Positions 1 to 11,629 of a stretch of DNA of 64,000 nucleotides are shown here, one piece after another. The first letter of the stretch is position 1. Every line of letters starts with the position of its first letter. The position numbers and the translations under genes were made by a program. Origin of the DNA: Naganishia liquefaciens (taxonomy: Eukaryota > Basidiomycota > Tremellomycetes > Filobasidiales > Filobasidiaceae); contig BLZA01000040.1 of NCBI GenBank assembly GCA_013423385.1, forward strand, positions 558,001 through 622,000, written 5' to 3'. Under the pieces are notes generated by a model. The model searched no databases, was not told where the DNA came from, and saw nothing but the letters and a program-made list of their open reading frames with translations.

Positions 1-172
1 ATGCTGAACTGGAAATGTGTTCCCTGCATCGGGATGGAGGTTCTTTGACAGTAAAGGTATGTATACCCGCACACATTTGTTAGCCCGCTGCGACCAGCTC
101 GAGCTGAGTACATAACAAGGTATTCGAACCGAGCAAGAGTTAGTCGTGCTCAAAAATCCTCCTACTGGCCGT

Positions 173-3013
173 TCAGTAGCCTCCGTAATAACCTTGACGC
201 CCTACGTGTCCTCCACCACGCGGGCCGCCGTTCCCATAGCCACGTCCGCCTCCACGATATTGCCCACCGCCCCGGGAAGATCCTTGGATTCCATAACCCT
301 GTGCTGGTCCTGACGATCGGAAATGCTGATCCGACCGACGAAAGTCACTCTCCCATTCGGCAACGGATCCGCCTCCCTGCCCGGAAGCGTAGAAGCTATG
401 TGCCGCGTTGTCCCTATCGTTCGCGGGGTATTTGCTCCGGCGATCCGACCCATAGTTGCCGTTTCTATTTAAACGCGAATCTTGTGGCTGCATTCGCTGA
501 GCAAGAGTCGGCGTCGATCCGTGCGACGTATCTCCTGTATTCCCCGCCGCGCCTCCAATGCCTCGAATCTGTATGTTGACGCGTCCACCGCCTCTGGGGC
601 CACTGGGCGGTCCCAGTCTGTTCCCTCGCCCGGGGAACTTGCTGTTCCCCCTGTTCGCCTTGTCGAACCAATCATCCTCCTCTTCCGCCGCTGCTGAACG
701 ACCGGCATTGCTCTGCTGACGCATGATTTGCTTTTGTCTTTCTCTTCCCATCATGCCTGGTCGAAGATTCGCGCCTCTCGTAGAGGCGCTCTCGTGCATC
801 AACTTTTGGCTTTGCACGAATTCCGGGTCCCGCTCGGAAAGCTCATCTTGATCGAAGGGACCAAGCAGGGCATTGCTTCGCCCGAATGCGGTATGGGGCG
901 AGCGCATTCCGCTGTGGTGCGGGTCCGGGCAGTCCTGTAAGGGATTTGTTAATGCGGTTTTCAAATGCGATCCGCTCACTTACGTCACCCCAGTGTCCAG
1001 TCTGCAAAGGAAAGATGGGTCAACGGTCATCAGCCGGGGCCACGATGGAGTACGCACTCTGCCGCAGTTGTAACATCGCCCAACCGTTCCGTCCCGGACA
1101 AGAACCCCGACTGCTTCGTATTTCCAGCCTCCCTCGTCAGCTATTGCAGCTTTCCGGCTGATAGCAGCTTCCCGCTCTTCTGGCGTATGATACACGTAAT
1201 CTCTCCAAGAAGCCGAGCAGTACTATGGCATTCTGTCAGTAGCGCTCAATCACATGGTCAAGGAACGCACTTGCGACGTATGGCCAGTACGTTTGCAAGA
1301 AGCACACATCAGACTCTTCGAGCACGCTTCACTGTGTGCCATGATCCCGCCACACTCGGCGCACTATAGATATTGCATCAGCGCTGAATATCCACTCATC
1401 GAGACCCACATACCATAACCTCTCCGGTCGCCTTGGCTTTGCCCTTGTCTGACGGCCCTCGATTCGGGAACGCTTGTGGTGGCGTACGCCCTCTATCCCT
1501 GCCACGCGATGAATCTGCTGTCGTGAATCCCGGTGGTCTGAAATCATCGTCGTCATCATCCGACACGTCCAAGGCCATAAAGTCGTCTTGATCCGGATTG
1601 AAAGCGGCAGCGCCATTTGGTATGGGATCCAACTTTGCCTGGTCGGCTTTTTTCGGTGGCGATTGGTCATCGTCAATGTCCATATCCATCGAATCAGACG
1701 AGATACGGCCATCCTCCGCATTCTTCGAAGCGGGATCGTCGTTGTCGTAATTCATGCTCTTTGAGCTACTGCCTGCTTGACTCGCATCCGCCGCGCCTTG
1801 GACTTGCGATGCGCGTTCACTTGGCTTATCATTGAGTCGATCCGCAAGCTTCCGTGATTGCTTGTCTCTCGACATCCCCTCGTCTATGCGTGAGGATGCA
1901 GTCTGAAAGCTTGCAGTCGAGGAAGAAGGCGAGACTGCATCCCGCGTCCTCTTTCTTCTTCTATCGGCATCGCCTTCTAAAAACGCATTGACATCGGTAT
2001 TTGGCGGTGGCGACTTCCGCTTGGAGTCATCGCGTCTGCTCGAGACTGATCCCGATGGCGATGGCGGAGCCGATGCGACATCTTTGAATACTGACAAGAA
2101 TGGCGTAAAGGCAGGTTTCGACGGTCTCGGTGGAACAATTGGCTCTTCCGGGACGTTGTCTTTGACTATAGGTAAAGAATGCGTTTTGGCCTGAATCAAG
2201 GGTCAGAAAGGAAGCGACAATTTGGGGAATGACTCACTTCTGGTGATTTCGATGCGAATCGAAGATGTTGGCGCCCCTCCATATCATCTAGAGAGACAAA
2301 CTCGCCTAGCGGGGCGGGCTCCTTCTTTTCCGGATTCACCGGAGCTATACTCTGGGACGGTGTAATTGCTGATGTGAAGAGCGGATTCGAGGGGTAAGCG
2401 TCTGGAGCGATTGAAATATTCTCTGGTGGCGCAGAAGCTGAGCCTACGGGTCTGACGACTGGTTCTGGCGTATTTGACTTTGTCCTTGCGGGGGAAGCCA
2501 GTGGTGGATCTGCCTTGAAGTTTACCGTTTGCGGCGCCTCCGGAATGCTTGGTTCCGACGATTTCAGTGACGCATCGTCCATCTTCTGCTCAGCCTCAAG
2601 AGCCATTGTGACGTCTTTGACAGACTCTGGCACCTGACAGTCGTTGACTTTGATCGGCTCATCCGCTGTTTGCGCAATCGATGTCGAAGAGCTGACAGGT
2701 TGGGTCGCATGACCAGCTTCGATACTTGCCTTTTCCTGCTCCGGCTTGGGCGATGCTTCTGAGTTTCCTGTGCGTGCGATTGCGGCCTCTACTGTCTGCG
2801 CTTCTGAGGGATCCACCGCCTGCTTTTTAGATTGAGCGTGAGCATGTAGCAAAGAATGTATTCATAGGGGGTCCAGAATGACCAGTGAAGACTCGGCGGT
2901 GCACTCACAATGTAAATGCTATCCTGTGATCCGTTTTCCAGATCGCCCGCATCTATCGCTGCATACAGCTGTTCCTCTGCTCTCTCGGCATCCGATATTG
3001 TGTCGTCCGTCAT
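173..3013 (-). CDS. Air1/Air2-like zinc-knuckle protein (TRAMP complex)
   Basis: Predicted RNA-binding subunit of the nuclear TRAMP polyadenylation complex, which marks aberrant RNAs for exosome decay. Seven exons splice into one frame of 833 codons: introns 2820-2908, 2191-2237, 1364-1413, 1223-1270, 1002-1057 and 935-983. Splicing restores CX2CX4HX4C zinc knuckles, CASCKRTGHTSQYC and CYNCGRTGHWGDDC, plus a variant CAECGGIMAHSEAC. The linker WRDYVY between knuckles and the CYNCG-GH-GDDC signature are typical of yeast Air1/Air2. The N-terminal ~480 residues are Ser/Pro-rich and acidic, and the C-terminus is an RGG/GYGG-rich tail, both longer than in yeast (about 350 residues). The start MTDDTISDAERAEEQ was chosen because the first exon is then exactly 35 codons; upstream exons cannot be excluded. 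Divergent from the Spg1 gene. Confidence 0.8.
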
Positions 3014-3538
3014 TTGGTTTCCCAACGGCGACCTATCGCTAAAGGTTCCTGCGTTGAATCTGCGCCCAAGACCAAGCTCACGCCAATGTTGCGTAAATGC
3101 TTGTCGATGCTGGGCTTGCGGATGTACGTATGACGGCCGCCATTCAAGAGCCCATCGATGAAATGGAGCGAACAGTGACGACTTTTGCAGGCTGCTGCAA
3201 GCATTCCGCACGATCGCGCTCTCCACTATTTGGATCCGCGCCCGCAACCCGGGGCGTTGATTGTGAAACAACATTGCTCGCCGTGCTGATGATCAAGTAG
3301 GCTGGTCCTGATGGCCCACTTTCTTGTTCACGTACTACCGGATCTGGCATCTACCTCAACAAACTCACTACGAGGCTCGGAATTATCATTGGAAGCGTCC
3401 AGTTGATCCCATCCGCGACATCACAGAGCGTCAATTTCTGTCTTCATTTCGACAAAACAACGCAACGGACGCATACACCGAAGAATCACACCTTGAATTA
3501 TCAATTAGGCATACCTGGCAGAGCAAGCAACGTCAGTC
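3014..3538. promoter_or_regulatory. Divergent intergenic region, AIR-like / SPG1
   Basis: A 525-bp spacer separates the start codons of two head-to-head genes and must hold both promoters and 5' leaders. I see no clear TATA box or other site, and the open frames in it show no protein similarity. Confidence 0.4.
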
Positions 3539-4708
3539 ATGGACAGAGCCTCGTCATCCTACACGCGGCAGGGCGAACCGAGCGGCAGTCGAACACGCGA
3601 ACAGAGAGAACAGGCGTATGCACAGGAGCGGGCAGAGACGCAGCACGCCGCGGAGCAGGCCGCGGATGAACCGTGAGTTCGCCGAGGTAGACGCTGAGGA
3701 TCACCATGGTCTTATGGATTGGCCATACATGTTCCTTTAGGGTTGTACTCAAGGTCGGAATGGTTGGCGACTCGCAAATCGGAAAGACATCATTGATGGT
3801 GAAATACGTTGAAGGCAGTTTCGAGTGAGTTTGCCAGAAGATGATCGCCCCCGCAACGGCTGACTCTGTTGATTTCGAAAGCGAGGACTACATACAAACA
3901 TTGGGTGTCAACTTTATGGAGAAGACGGTTAGCATACGCAGCACCGACATAACATTCAGCGTGAGTACCGTGCTGTCAACCCAGACCAGCCGCCGATCAA
4001 TTCCTCTTGCAACGCAGATCTGGGATCTCGGAGGTATGCACAACATGCAGCAGCGAGCCCATCAGCTGAAGCGCCTCCTCAGGCCAGAGAGAATTTGTCT
4101 CCATGCTGCCGCTGGTGTCCAATGATGCTGTCGCCATTCTCTTCATGTTCGACTTGACGAGAAAGTCGACGCTAAACAGTATACGGGAATGGTACAGGCA
4201 GACAAGAGGATTCAACAAGGCAAGTCCAAACGCTACATCCGTTCGACGGCGACTGACTCTTACGGGCTTTGTCTGTGCAGACGGCCATTCCGGTTCTCAT
4301 CGGCACAAAATACGATCAGTTTGCGGCATTTCCGAAAGATGAGCAGGAAGAGATTACGAAACAAGCGAAGCGGTTCTCCAAAGCTATGCATGCTCCTCTT
4401 GTAGGTTCAACATTCACAGGCTAAGTATCGCTGACCGTTTGCTTGTCGGGACCGTAGATATTCTGCTCGACGTCGCATTCTATCAATGTCCAGAAGATCT
4501 TCAAGGTAAGTCGTGGCAGAGTTGCTGTACGAAAGTGCTTATCTTGCTCGATAGATTGTACTCGCGAAAGCATTTGACCTCAAGGTGAGTACCCTCAACT
4601 CTGACATCAGCATACCAGTCAAAGCTGATACGAAACATGTGTTCAAAGTGCACCTTGCCAGAAATCGATGGGCCAGGGGAACCCATCCTGCTCTACGTCG
4701 ATGTCTGA
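3539..4708 (+). CDS. SPG1: Septum-promoting GTPase Spg1/Tem1
   Basis: Small Ras-like GTPase that triggers the septation initiation / mitotic exit network at spindle poles. Nine exons (3539-3672, 3741-3824, 3882-3960, 4018-4033, 4083-4219, 4281-4400, 4458-4505, 4555-4584, 4649-4708) give 235 residues. Visible motifs are P-loop GDSQIGKTSL, the family phrase YIQTLGVNFMEK, switch II WDLGGQ (Gly where Ras has Ala, as in Spg1/Tem1), and GTKYD as the diverged NKxD motif. The C-terminus ends LPEIDGPGEPILLYVDV with no CaaX box, as expected for Spg1. A hydrophilic ~45-residue N-terminal extension precedes the G domain. The intron at 4220-4280 must use a GC donor (AAG/GCAAGT), since it joins FNK to TAIPVLIGTKYD in frame while the nearby GT does not. 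Confidence 0.95.
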
Positions 4709-5399
4709 TTAGCCATTGCGACACAGCTGTCGCGGGATCGCTCTCGAAGCCTTGTATCTGATGTCTTCATCTCAATTCCAAGCTGTCACCTACATAGGAT
4801 CTTGCCCAATATCGGCTGAAAAAGCGTGCCCAACCTGCATGCCAAAGCATACCTGACGGGGCTGCGAGATTCGTCATGGCGATGCGGATACGAGGCTCAC
4901 TGGCACCGATTCAATGCTCTGTCGCGACGACAAGTTAGTGTTGGCTGATTTCTTCCTCTTCCGACGATCGTCAGCTCAGGAGCTAGCTCGCAAACGGGCA
5001 GACGTTTGAAGAAGGTCGGCGAGAATGGTCTGCTGCAGGTATCCGTCCCGGCTATAGAAAGGGTCGCTTTTTTTCCCCTTTCTCAGATACTGCCTTTTGG
5101 CTCGATTCTGCGGCTGCGGAGTGAGCTTCGAGGCAGTGCTCATATCATATGGATCAAGTCCAGGGCATTCGCCGCCTTCGCACCCAGGTGGGACGACGTA
5201 TTAATTCCAGTCTATACTCCGTCAACTATTATCCCCCCTCGGCACCCTATTGACGTTACGGAAGAACTTTACGATGGATGTTTCATGTCGTCGCCTGGGC
5301 GATGATACGGGCCATTCCGCCTGATCTTGTGATATCGTGAAGTCATCATTTACAGGCCCACATCTCTGGAAAAATGCTATCAAAGCTGTCAAGAACAGT
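4709..5399. other. Convergent intergenic region, no gene seen
   Basis: This 691-bp stretch lies between the stop codons of the Spg1 and Rpn11 genes, which face each other. The longest open frame (5006-5305, plus) resembles no family and has no supporting splice pattern. It probably holds the two 3' untranslated regions. Confidence 0.5.
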
Positions 5400-6751
5400 T
5401 CAATTAGCCAAAGCCCCGTATTTGCTTGCCCATAGAGGACCCACCTCTGCTAACACTCCCATACCCAGACTCTGCGCCACTTGCTCTCCCATCGACCGCT
5501 CCGCTGCATCCTGTAAATGCCGCTTGGGATCCTGCTTGCCCACGTGCCTCGTCTTGAGCTGCTCAGCGGTGAGGGTGTGCTCTTCTGTGATGGATTTAGT
5601 GTATGCTGTTGCCAGTTTGAGCATTTCCTGAAAGCGAGACAGTTAGCCGTCGACGTGATTGGGGAAAAGCAAGCAAGCAAGGCTTACCTCAACGGCCTTT
5701 TCGCTCGATTCGTGATGTTTTTCAAAGTCTGTCAGTTTCAGGCCCTCGGTCCAGCCCTTTTTATGGAGGTTCATGAGCATGCCCTGCTCTGCTTCTGATT
5801 TCCTGTAGTCAATGTTGATGCCTACGGCCGCTTAGCATCCCGTTAACGCAAACACGGTAGACACTCACTGTAGTATTGTCGGTTCAAGTTATGTATCAAA
5901 GCCTGAATACTTGGCTTGTTCAGATGTCCAACATTGCTCGTCGTCTGTCGCGCCTCTTGTCCGCTCATAATGGTGTGCGGATTGATCGTCCTGAATGCGT
6001 CGATGACGACTTTTCCCCTGACAGACTGAATCGGATCGATGACGACGGCAACGGCACGCGGGTTCAACTGTTCGAATGATTGTTGCGTGTTGACATCGAC
6101 GTTGGACAGCCAACAGCCGAAACCGGGATGCGAGTGGTACCAGCCGACAACCATTTCGGGGCTGTTGAAGGGTCAGTCGGCGATCGAGATGCGTAGGGCG
6201 GTTAGACCTACCGTCCCGTCTGCTTGAGCATGTCCAGCATCTTTGTCTGGAAAACGTGATCTACGGATTCGACCGTGACGGACGTTCCGGATTGCGGCAT
6301 GGCGAATACATCGACGCACTGAGCGGAACGTTAGCCATGTCGGTTAAACCTTTCGCTAAACTTCGACTTGCCGATATCTGAGCAGGACGTCAGCAAAGCA
6401 TTTATGGCGTCCTGTCTTGCGACTTACGGTCGTATCATCGATAAACTCGCCCAGCATCAGACCCATCACCTCCATCGGTACACCGGCACGTCCATGTTTC
6501 AGCATCTGCGATGCTTCGATGAGCTCCTCCGATTACAAGATTTGCTGATCCAAGCATACCTTGAGCAGCGCAAGCGACGAGATGTGAATCGTCTCGCCGC
6601 TGAAAGAGATAAGCAAGGCGTTTACAGCATTTGATGATCGTCACCGGACTTACTTGTCGGTTAAGAGCGTCTCGCCGCCACCCCGTCCGCCCATGCCCAT
6701 TCCAGCACCGCCGCCTTCGCCGAGTCTGCTCATCAGTCTGTTCCAGTCCAT
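5400..6751 (-). CDS. RPN11: 26S proteasome regulatory subunit Rpn11 (JAMM deubiquitinase)
   Basis: Zinc metalloprotease of the proteasome lid that removes ubiquitin chains from substrates during translocation. The spliced product is 327 residues. Exons in gene order are 6654-6751, 6560-6599, 6428-6505, 6372-6377, 6212-6318, 5869-6161, 5688-5821 and 5400-5627. The JAMM motif [14 protein letters not shown] is intact, with the upstream Glu in [11 protein letters not shown] and the family phrases [11 protein letters not shown] and [19 protein letters not shown]. The N-terminal leader is Gly-rich. Exon 4 is only 6 nt (see findings). The C-terminus runs about 20 residues past the conserved GKQDPKRHL region and does not end in the usual VVF(K), so an alternative last exon is possible. 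Head to head with the next gene across 186 bp. Confidence 0.95.
6372..6377 (-). other. Inferred 6-nt microexon of RPN11
   Basis: Six bases (ATATCG on the minus strand) encode Ile-Ser between two introns. The upstream intron (6378-6427, 50 nt) is GTAAGT...CAG with CTGAC near its end. The downstream one (6319-6371, 53 nt) is GCAAGT...CAG with CTAAC. Including it gives [15 protein letters not shown], the same length as the conserved DDYTVRVIDVFAMPQ of Rpn11. Skipping it removes two residues and would leave one 109-nt intron, about twice the local size. Confidence 0.65.
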
Positions 6752-6937
6752 CTCGTCGTGTTGAGCGTGATTGAGGACGGCGACAAGCTCGTTTGACGAA
6801 AACACAACGATGCGAACAAAGGCTCGACGAGATGAATACTGACGGAACGAGTAGGCTCAACACGCAATCGTCATCTGGCTGTTACGTAAGCGCGCCACGC
6901 TGAGCTGCGCTTCCAGTTGCCACCTGACCCGCCCCTC
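6752..6937. promoter_or_regulatory. Short bidirectional promoter, RPN11 / 760-aa gene
   Basis: Only 186 bp separate two divergent start codons, so both promoters must overlap here. No clear PACE-like proteasome element or TATA box is visible by eye. Confidence 0.45.
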
Positions 6938-9333
6938 ATGGATGCAAGCAAGCCAAAGGAGCGAGCGAGTCAGGGGGTTGAGAAACAGACGTCGATACAA
7001 GACCCATCGCATCACCCTCCAATGGACATTGACAATCAGGACGAGCTGATAGATTACGACGATGGCGATGCGCCCATGGGTGTCGAGGCGGATGCCGAGG
7101 TGATCATTGTCGAAGGAGACGCCGAGATGATTGATGAGGAGAACCTCCTCGGTACGTCCTTTTTCGCATCCAACCTGAGCTTTTTTCGCTGACATTTTTC
7201 TCCCAGAGGAGAATGATACATCAATGATGGATGACGCGGTCGCCATGACGCTGGCGTCGACCGGGGCAGTCGCGGCGGAGGAAACAGAGATCGATATGCA
7301 GCCCGCAGAAGAGGAGAACGACGATGACACGCCCATGCGTGAAGATGTCCCGGAAGAAGTCCAGGAGGAGGTTACAGAAGACGTCAATGATATCAACACG
7401 GAATTAGGTCCTGGCGTTGGATCAGCACCAGTATCAGAACCCGCGTCATGGCCACCAGCGCCTACTGACGTTCCCCCAGTCCCGTCACTCCTGCCATCGG
7501 CCCTGGCTGTTCCGCAAGAAGCTCAACACGAGGAAGGCAAAGTTCACGAGGGGGCCATCAGCACTTCTCGTCCGGCGAGCGTTGTCGCGGAACCTGCGGC
7601 GGTTCCAGCTGATCCGTCGCTAGAGCCAACAACTGCTCAGCTTGTCGCTCCTGCCGATGGTGAAGAGACTCGAAGCAATGCCGTTGAACCGGCTGCCAGT
7701 GTGCGTGGCTCAGATATTGGCACCGTCAATGAAGACTACATTGGCGCGGCAACGGCTGCAACCTCTGTCAATGGAGGGGATGCCGGAAAGGACGAAGAAA
7801 AGTGGCCGCCGGCGCCTACAGAAGTCCCGGCGGTGCCTAGTATGCTCCCGAGTGTCTTGGCAGTGCCGGATGCGTCGGTCGACAAGGCCGGTGCGGTTGC
7901 GGCCGAGTCGGGGCGAGGAGAGGAGGCGAGCGTGGTTGCGGAGCCGGCAGGAAGCGTACGTGCGGAAGATGCCTCCCGGGATATCGATGGTGGCGTTGAC
8001 GGGGCCGTGAATGGCGATGATGCGGGAGGAGTGTCTACCAATGGTGTTGAAAAGGAGGTCAGCGGTGACGTGGATGGACAAGATGCTCGAGAGGAAGAGT
8101 TGGCAGAGACAGTGCAAGGTGAAAGCGAAACGGTAGCAGGAGGCTCGATAGCCACCGACATCAATACCCCGCAGTCACAAAAGATGCCAATTGTCCTCGT
8201 CATCAGCAACGTGCGGCATCAACCCCTATTTGCGACTCTGCCTTCCGATGTAGAATACGAATCTGACGAACCCGTCGGCCCACCGATTCTTGCTGGAATG
8301 GCTGTCGATCTCTACGAGACCGCGTTGAGTGAGATATTTCAGGGCTTGCGGGACGCGCTGGCGCATAGCGATGATGCCTTTTCCATTAAAAGGGGAAAGG
8401 AGTTGGTGCTCGAGCAGCAGGAATTGTCGCTGCGGGTGGGCGAGGTGAGTTTGCGCGGGATGTGTCTGTCACACAGCTTATTCGTCTTTCGTGCCCCTTC
8501 AGGATAACAAGTATGCCGGCGAAATCACGCTGCAAGAGATTGTCCAGCTATACAAAGACTGCAACGGCGAGGCACCGATGGTCCTTCACCTGCATCACGA
8601 TTCGCCGAGGTTCATCGAGTGGTACAAGATGACGCGGGCCTTTGCGGACAATCTGCAGCATCAGCAGAGGGAACACGAAAGCCCGGACTATGACGAGCAA
8701 GAGGAAGACGACATCGATGCAGAGGGAAACGGCGATGTGGAGGGTGGCGACGAGAGCGCAGAGTTCAACGAGGATGAGACGGTATACGTCGACGCAGAGG
8801 GTGAAGATCTCGGTGTCGATGTTGACGCCGAGGATTACGAGTTCGACAACGACGACGAGGATTCGCAACATTTTGAAGATGTTGGCGAAGTGGAGGAGGA
8901 TGAGCTTGCGCTCGACAACTCTGACCGCGCGGCGGAAGGCGGGCTCGAACATTTGAACGTACAAACGGCCGCCCGCGGCGGGACGGAGGAGATTGTGGAT
9001 TATGAAGAGGACTTGGTGGTGACCGGAGCTCGCGTGGTCGAGGACTGTGCAGGATCGCACGACGCCGAGGATGATCAATTTGGCGTGGATGCTACCATTC
9101 GTGCAGCGGAGCAACAAGCTTCCGGCTCCCATCCATCCGCCGCCGATCCGACAATATCGGAAGCTGTCGCAAAGACCGATGACTCGCCCAGCACAAAGCG
9201 CTCGCGGGATGAAGAAGAGTCGAACGAAGCCGAGAGGCAAGTCAAGCGCAAGCTGAGCGATGCTGGGGCAGCCGCTGTGGCAGAGGTCGAAGAGCCGGTA
9301 CCAGTGGCTGGGGACGCCGAGGAGACGAGCTAA
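6938..9333 (+). CDS. Uncharacterised acidic fungal protein, 760 aa
   Basis: Three exons (6938-7151, 7207-8444, 8503-9333) splice in frame to 760 residues. The first ATG in frame is at 6938. The N-terminal half is very acidic and Ala/Val/Pro/Glu-rich, with the phrase WPPAPTDVPPVPSLLPSALA repeated in diverged form about 120 residues later. A likely globular segment (residues ~390-530) runs from IVLVISNVRHQPLF through DNKYAGEITLQEIVQLYKDC to LHHDSPRFIEWYKM and spans the second intron. I believe similar segments occur in uncharacterised fungal proteins but cannot name a family. The C-terminus is again Asp/Glu-rich and ends with a basic patch (KRSRDEEE...RQVKRKLSD) that may be a nuclear localisation signal. 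No function is assigned. Confidence 0.75.
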
Positions 9334-10330
9334 ACGTACGTCGTCATGATGTCTTGCATTGGCCGGGGCTCATGTCTTATCGGTTGCAGTCGAGCTCATC
9401 TTCTTGGGCAATTGGAGTGTTTGTTAGCAGGATCGACATTCGCGATCGAGAGACCCAAAGCTCGGCGGTTTCCTTTGGCGCATCTCTATCAGCCGAACAA
9501 CAGAACATGACCGTCTCCAGTCTGGTCGCGCCTCCGTCCCCTCTTCATAGAACTCGCCGAGTCATCAGTCCACGGCTGGATGCCGTCACAGCATCCCCAA
9601 CTATACCGCAAATCGCGCCCATCACCAACCGGATTCCCTGACGTCTCGATTCTGCCAGTCCGCCTACATTGCGCTACTTACTCGTGCCTAATTCATTCTT
9701 CTGAAAGCGAGATCCCCCACGCAAGCATCGGGCACCTCGACACGACACGACAACCACCTGGGTAGTGGCTCGCTTTTCTTTTGTACTAACAAAATCAGTT
9801 CTCCTTTTCTCCTAGCTCTGTGGGGGTTGTGATGATGCCATGAACGCGCGGGCGGGCAAAGGAAGACGAGGGAGGAGATTAGTGGATCTCCAAGTATGAC
9901 TGACGAAATGCTGCTGGTTGAGTATCACCTTGGCGCATCGATGGAACGGCGGGCTGCGCGAGCTGGTGAAGTTTTCCGTTGCGGGATATCACCTTGATTT
10001 GTATCGTATCACTGGTGTCCTGACAGCATGGACCATATCAATGATCTCAACATGTTCCAGCTCCAAGTCGTCGGGCAGTTGATGGGCTGAAATCCGCGTC
10101 CGACATGACAAGGGACGCATAAAGTAGGGTAGTCACTGCCGCGCCAGCTGCCGCGCGACTACCTTCGGATTTGGCCGAAGGGGAGAATAGGACGCATTGG
10201 GCAGAGACACTCGGTTGGCGGAACTGTAGGAAGCCATCGGTTCTCGGTTGTCAGACTATGTGGGAACTCTTGCATTCTTTGCCGTCGTGCATTCGACAGG
10301 AGGCAAGGCATACGGATCACGACTCCCACC
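9334..10330. other. Intergenic, nothing recognised
   Basis: About 1 kb with no open frame over 95 codons, no tRNA-like boxes and no repeat I can see. It lies between two plus-strand genes and should contain the 3' end of one and the promoter of the other. Confidence 0.4.
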
Positions 10331-10956
10331 ATGCAGACCCAGCAATCTGTTCAACCCCTCATCAGCCCATACTCGGACGTCCCGTTCGACCACATTCCTG
10401 GCCGAATATACCTAGTCTTCCTCAACAGAAGTGCCGCACAAGCCATCAGCCCTAGCCGCTACGTCGTCGGGATCGCTGTCATTGCAGGGGACGGTCTCAA
10501 GACGAAACAAGTATGTGGGCGAAGCATCTCTTCGGGAATGTCGAGTTGATCACGCGACCTTTTCAGGATTACACCGCAATGGCTCAGAGGACGCTGCAAA
10601 GCCTCAGAGGCCAATCACCGGACGACATCTCGTTCCTCTTGCCCAAATCTTCATCGCAGTCGGAAAACCTAGAGTTTGACGATTCTACGACATGGATACG
10701 CCTCGCGGACGAAATGTTTTGCAAGATGGACGGTCCGCCACGGGTGCTAGGTGTACAATGTTCGAAACTTTTCGGAAAACCAGAGCGGCGGTCTATCGGT
10801 ACGCATCCACGAGAAGGGCCGGCAAGTGTAGCCAGGACTGATCATACGATGCTGTTAATCACGGCAGACAAGCTCATAGACGAATTCGCTCCATTCATGG
10901 TCTTGGCCATCTTTGGACTTCTTTTCGTCTTGTTCACAGCAGCATCGAGAAAGTGA
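10331..10956 (+). CDS. Small tail-anchored protein, 189 aa
   Basis: Two exons (10331-10510, 10567-10956) with a 56-nt GTATGT...CAG intron give 189 residues. The protein is mostly soluble in composition and ends with a hydrophobic stretch, FMVLAIFGLLFVLFTA, followed by ASRK and stop. That is the layout of a tail-anchored membrane protein whose bulk faces the cytosol. The N-terminal part (PFDHIPGRIYLVFLNRSAAQ, then DDISFLLPKSS) matches no family I recognise. The gene stands alone between two gene-free stretches, so context gives no hint of role. Confidence 0.55.
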
Positions 10957-11629
10957 CGGGGCAGGACTTGACAGCAGTAGCCGCACCCTGTCGGCTACCC
11001 ATCACCTAAAGAGCATCCTAGTGAGCATCGTTTCATAAGGTTGTGGAGACGATATGTATTGGCTCGTCTCCAGCGTGTCCGGTCGCGCGTTATTCGGCTA
11101 GCCTGATATCTTGCGGTACGTGCTGTGAAAAGCAGAGTCCTGTAGGTATTCGCACCGTGAGCTCTCAAAATAAACTTCAACACGATGTGATAGGCAGAGA
11201 CTACGTGTCATTGTAAAGAATTTGCTCGTGGTGAGTGCGGCCGCGTTATCGATCATATGCGTCGCGAAAGACTGTCGGCGGCTACTTCAGCTGTTATTGA
11301 ATTCCCGACTTTGAGCGGTACAATGTTACCACAAAAGACACCCTAGCCATCAAGGATGTCAACCCCCGTATTGACATCCGAGCGGTGATGTCTTGGCGAG
11401 ATCCTTTTCTGGAGCCAGCGTCAACGGTTAGTGTATGATAATCGAGGAGTGACACCAGGAAAGAGCCTTGAGGCGACCCGCCGTGATGCCGAGTGGGACC
11501 TGCAGAATGCTCTCCCTGTATTCGCGTGTGACTATATGCTTTGTTTGCTATCTATTACAATCGACAAATGGATGACTTGCCCCTATTTCCCGTTTGCCAC
11601 AATATCATGTATGTAGCCCTCGAGCCCTC
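10957..11629. other. Convergent intergenic region, nothing recognised
   Basis: 673 bp between the tail-anchored gene (plus) and the carboxylesterase (minus). No open frame with coding character or motif is visible. Confidence 0.4.
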
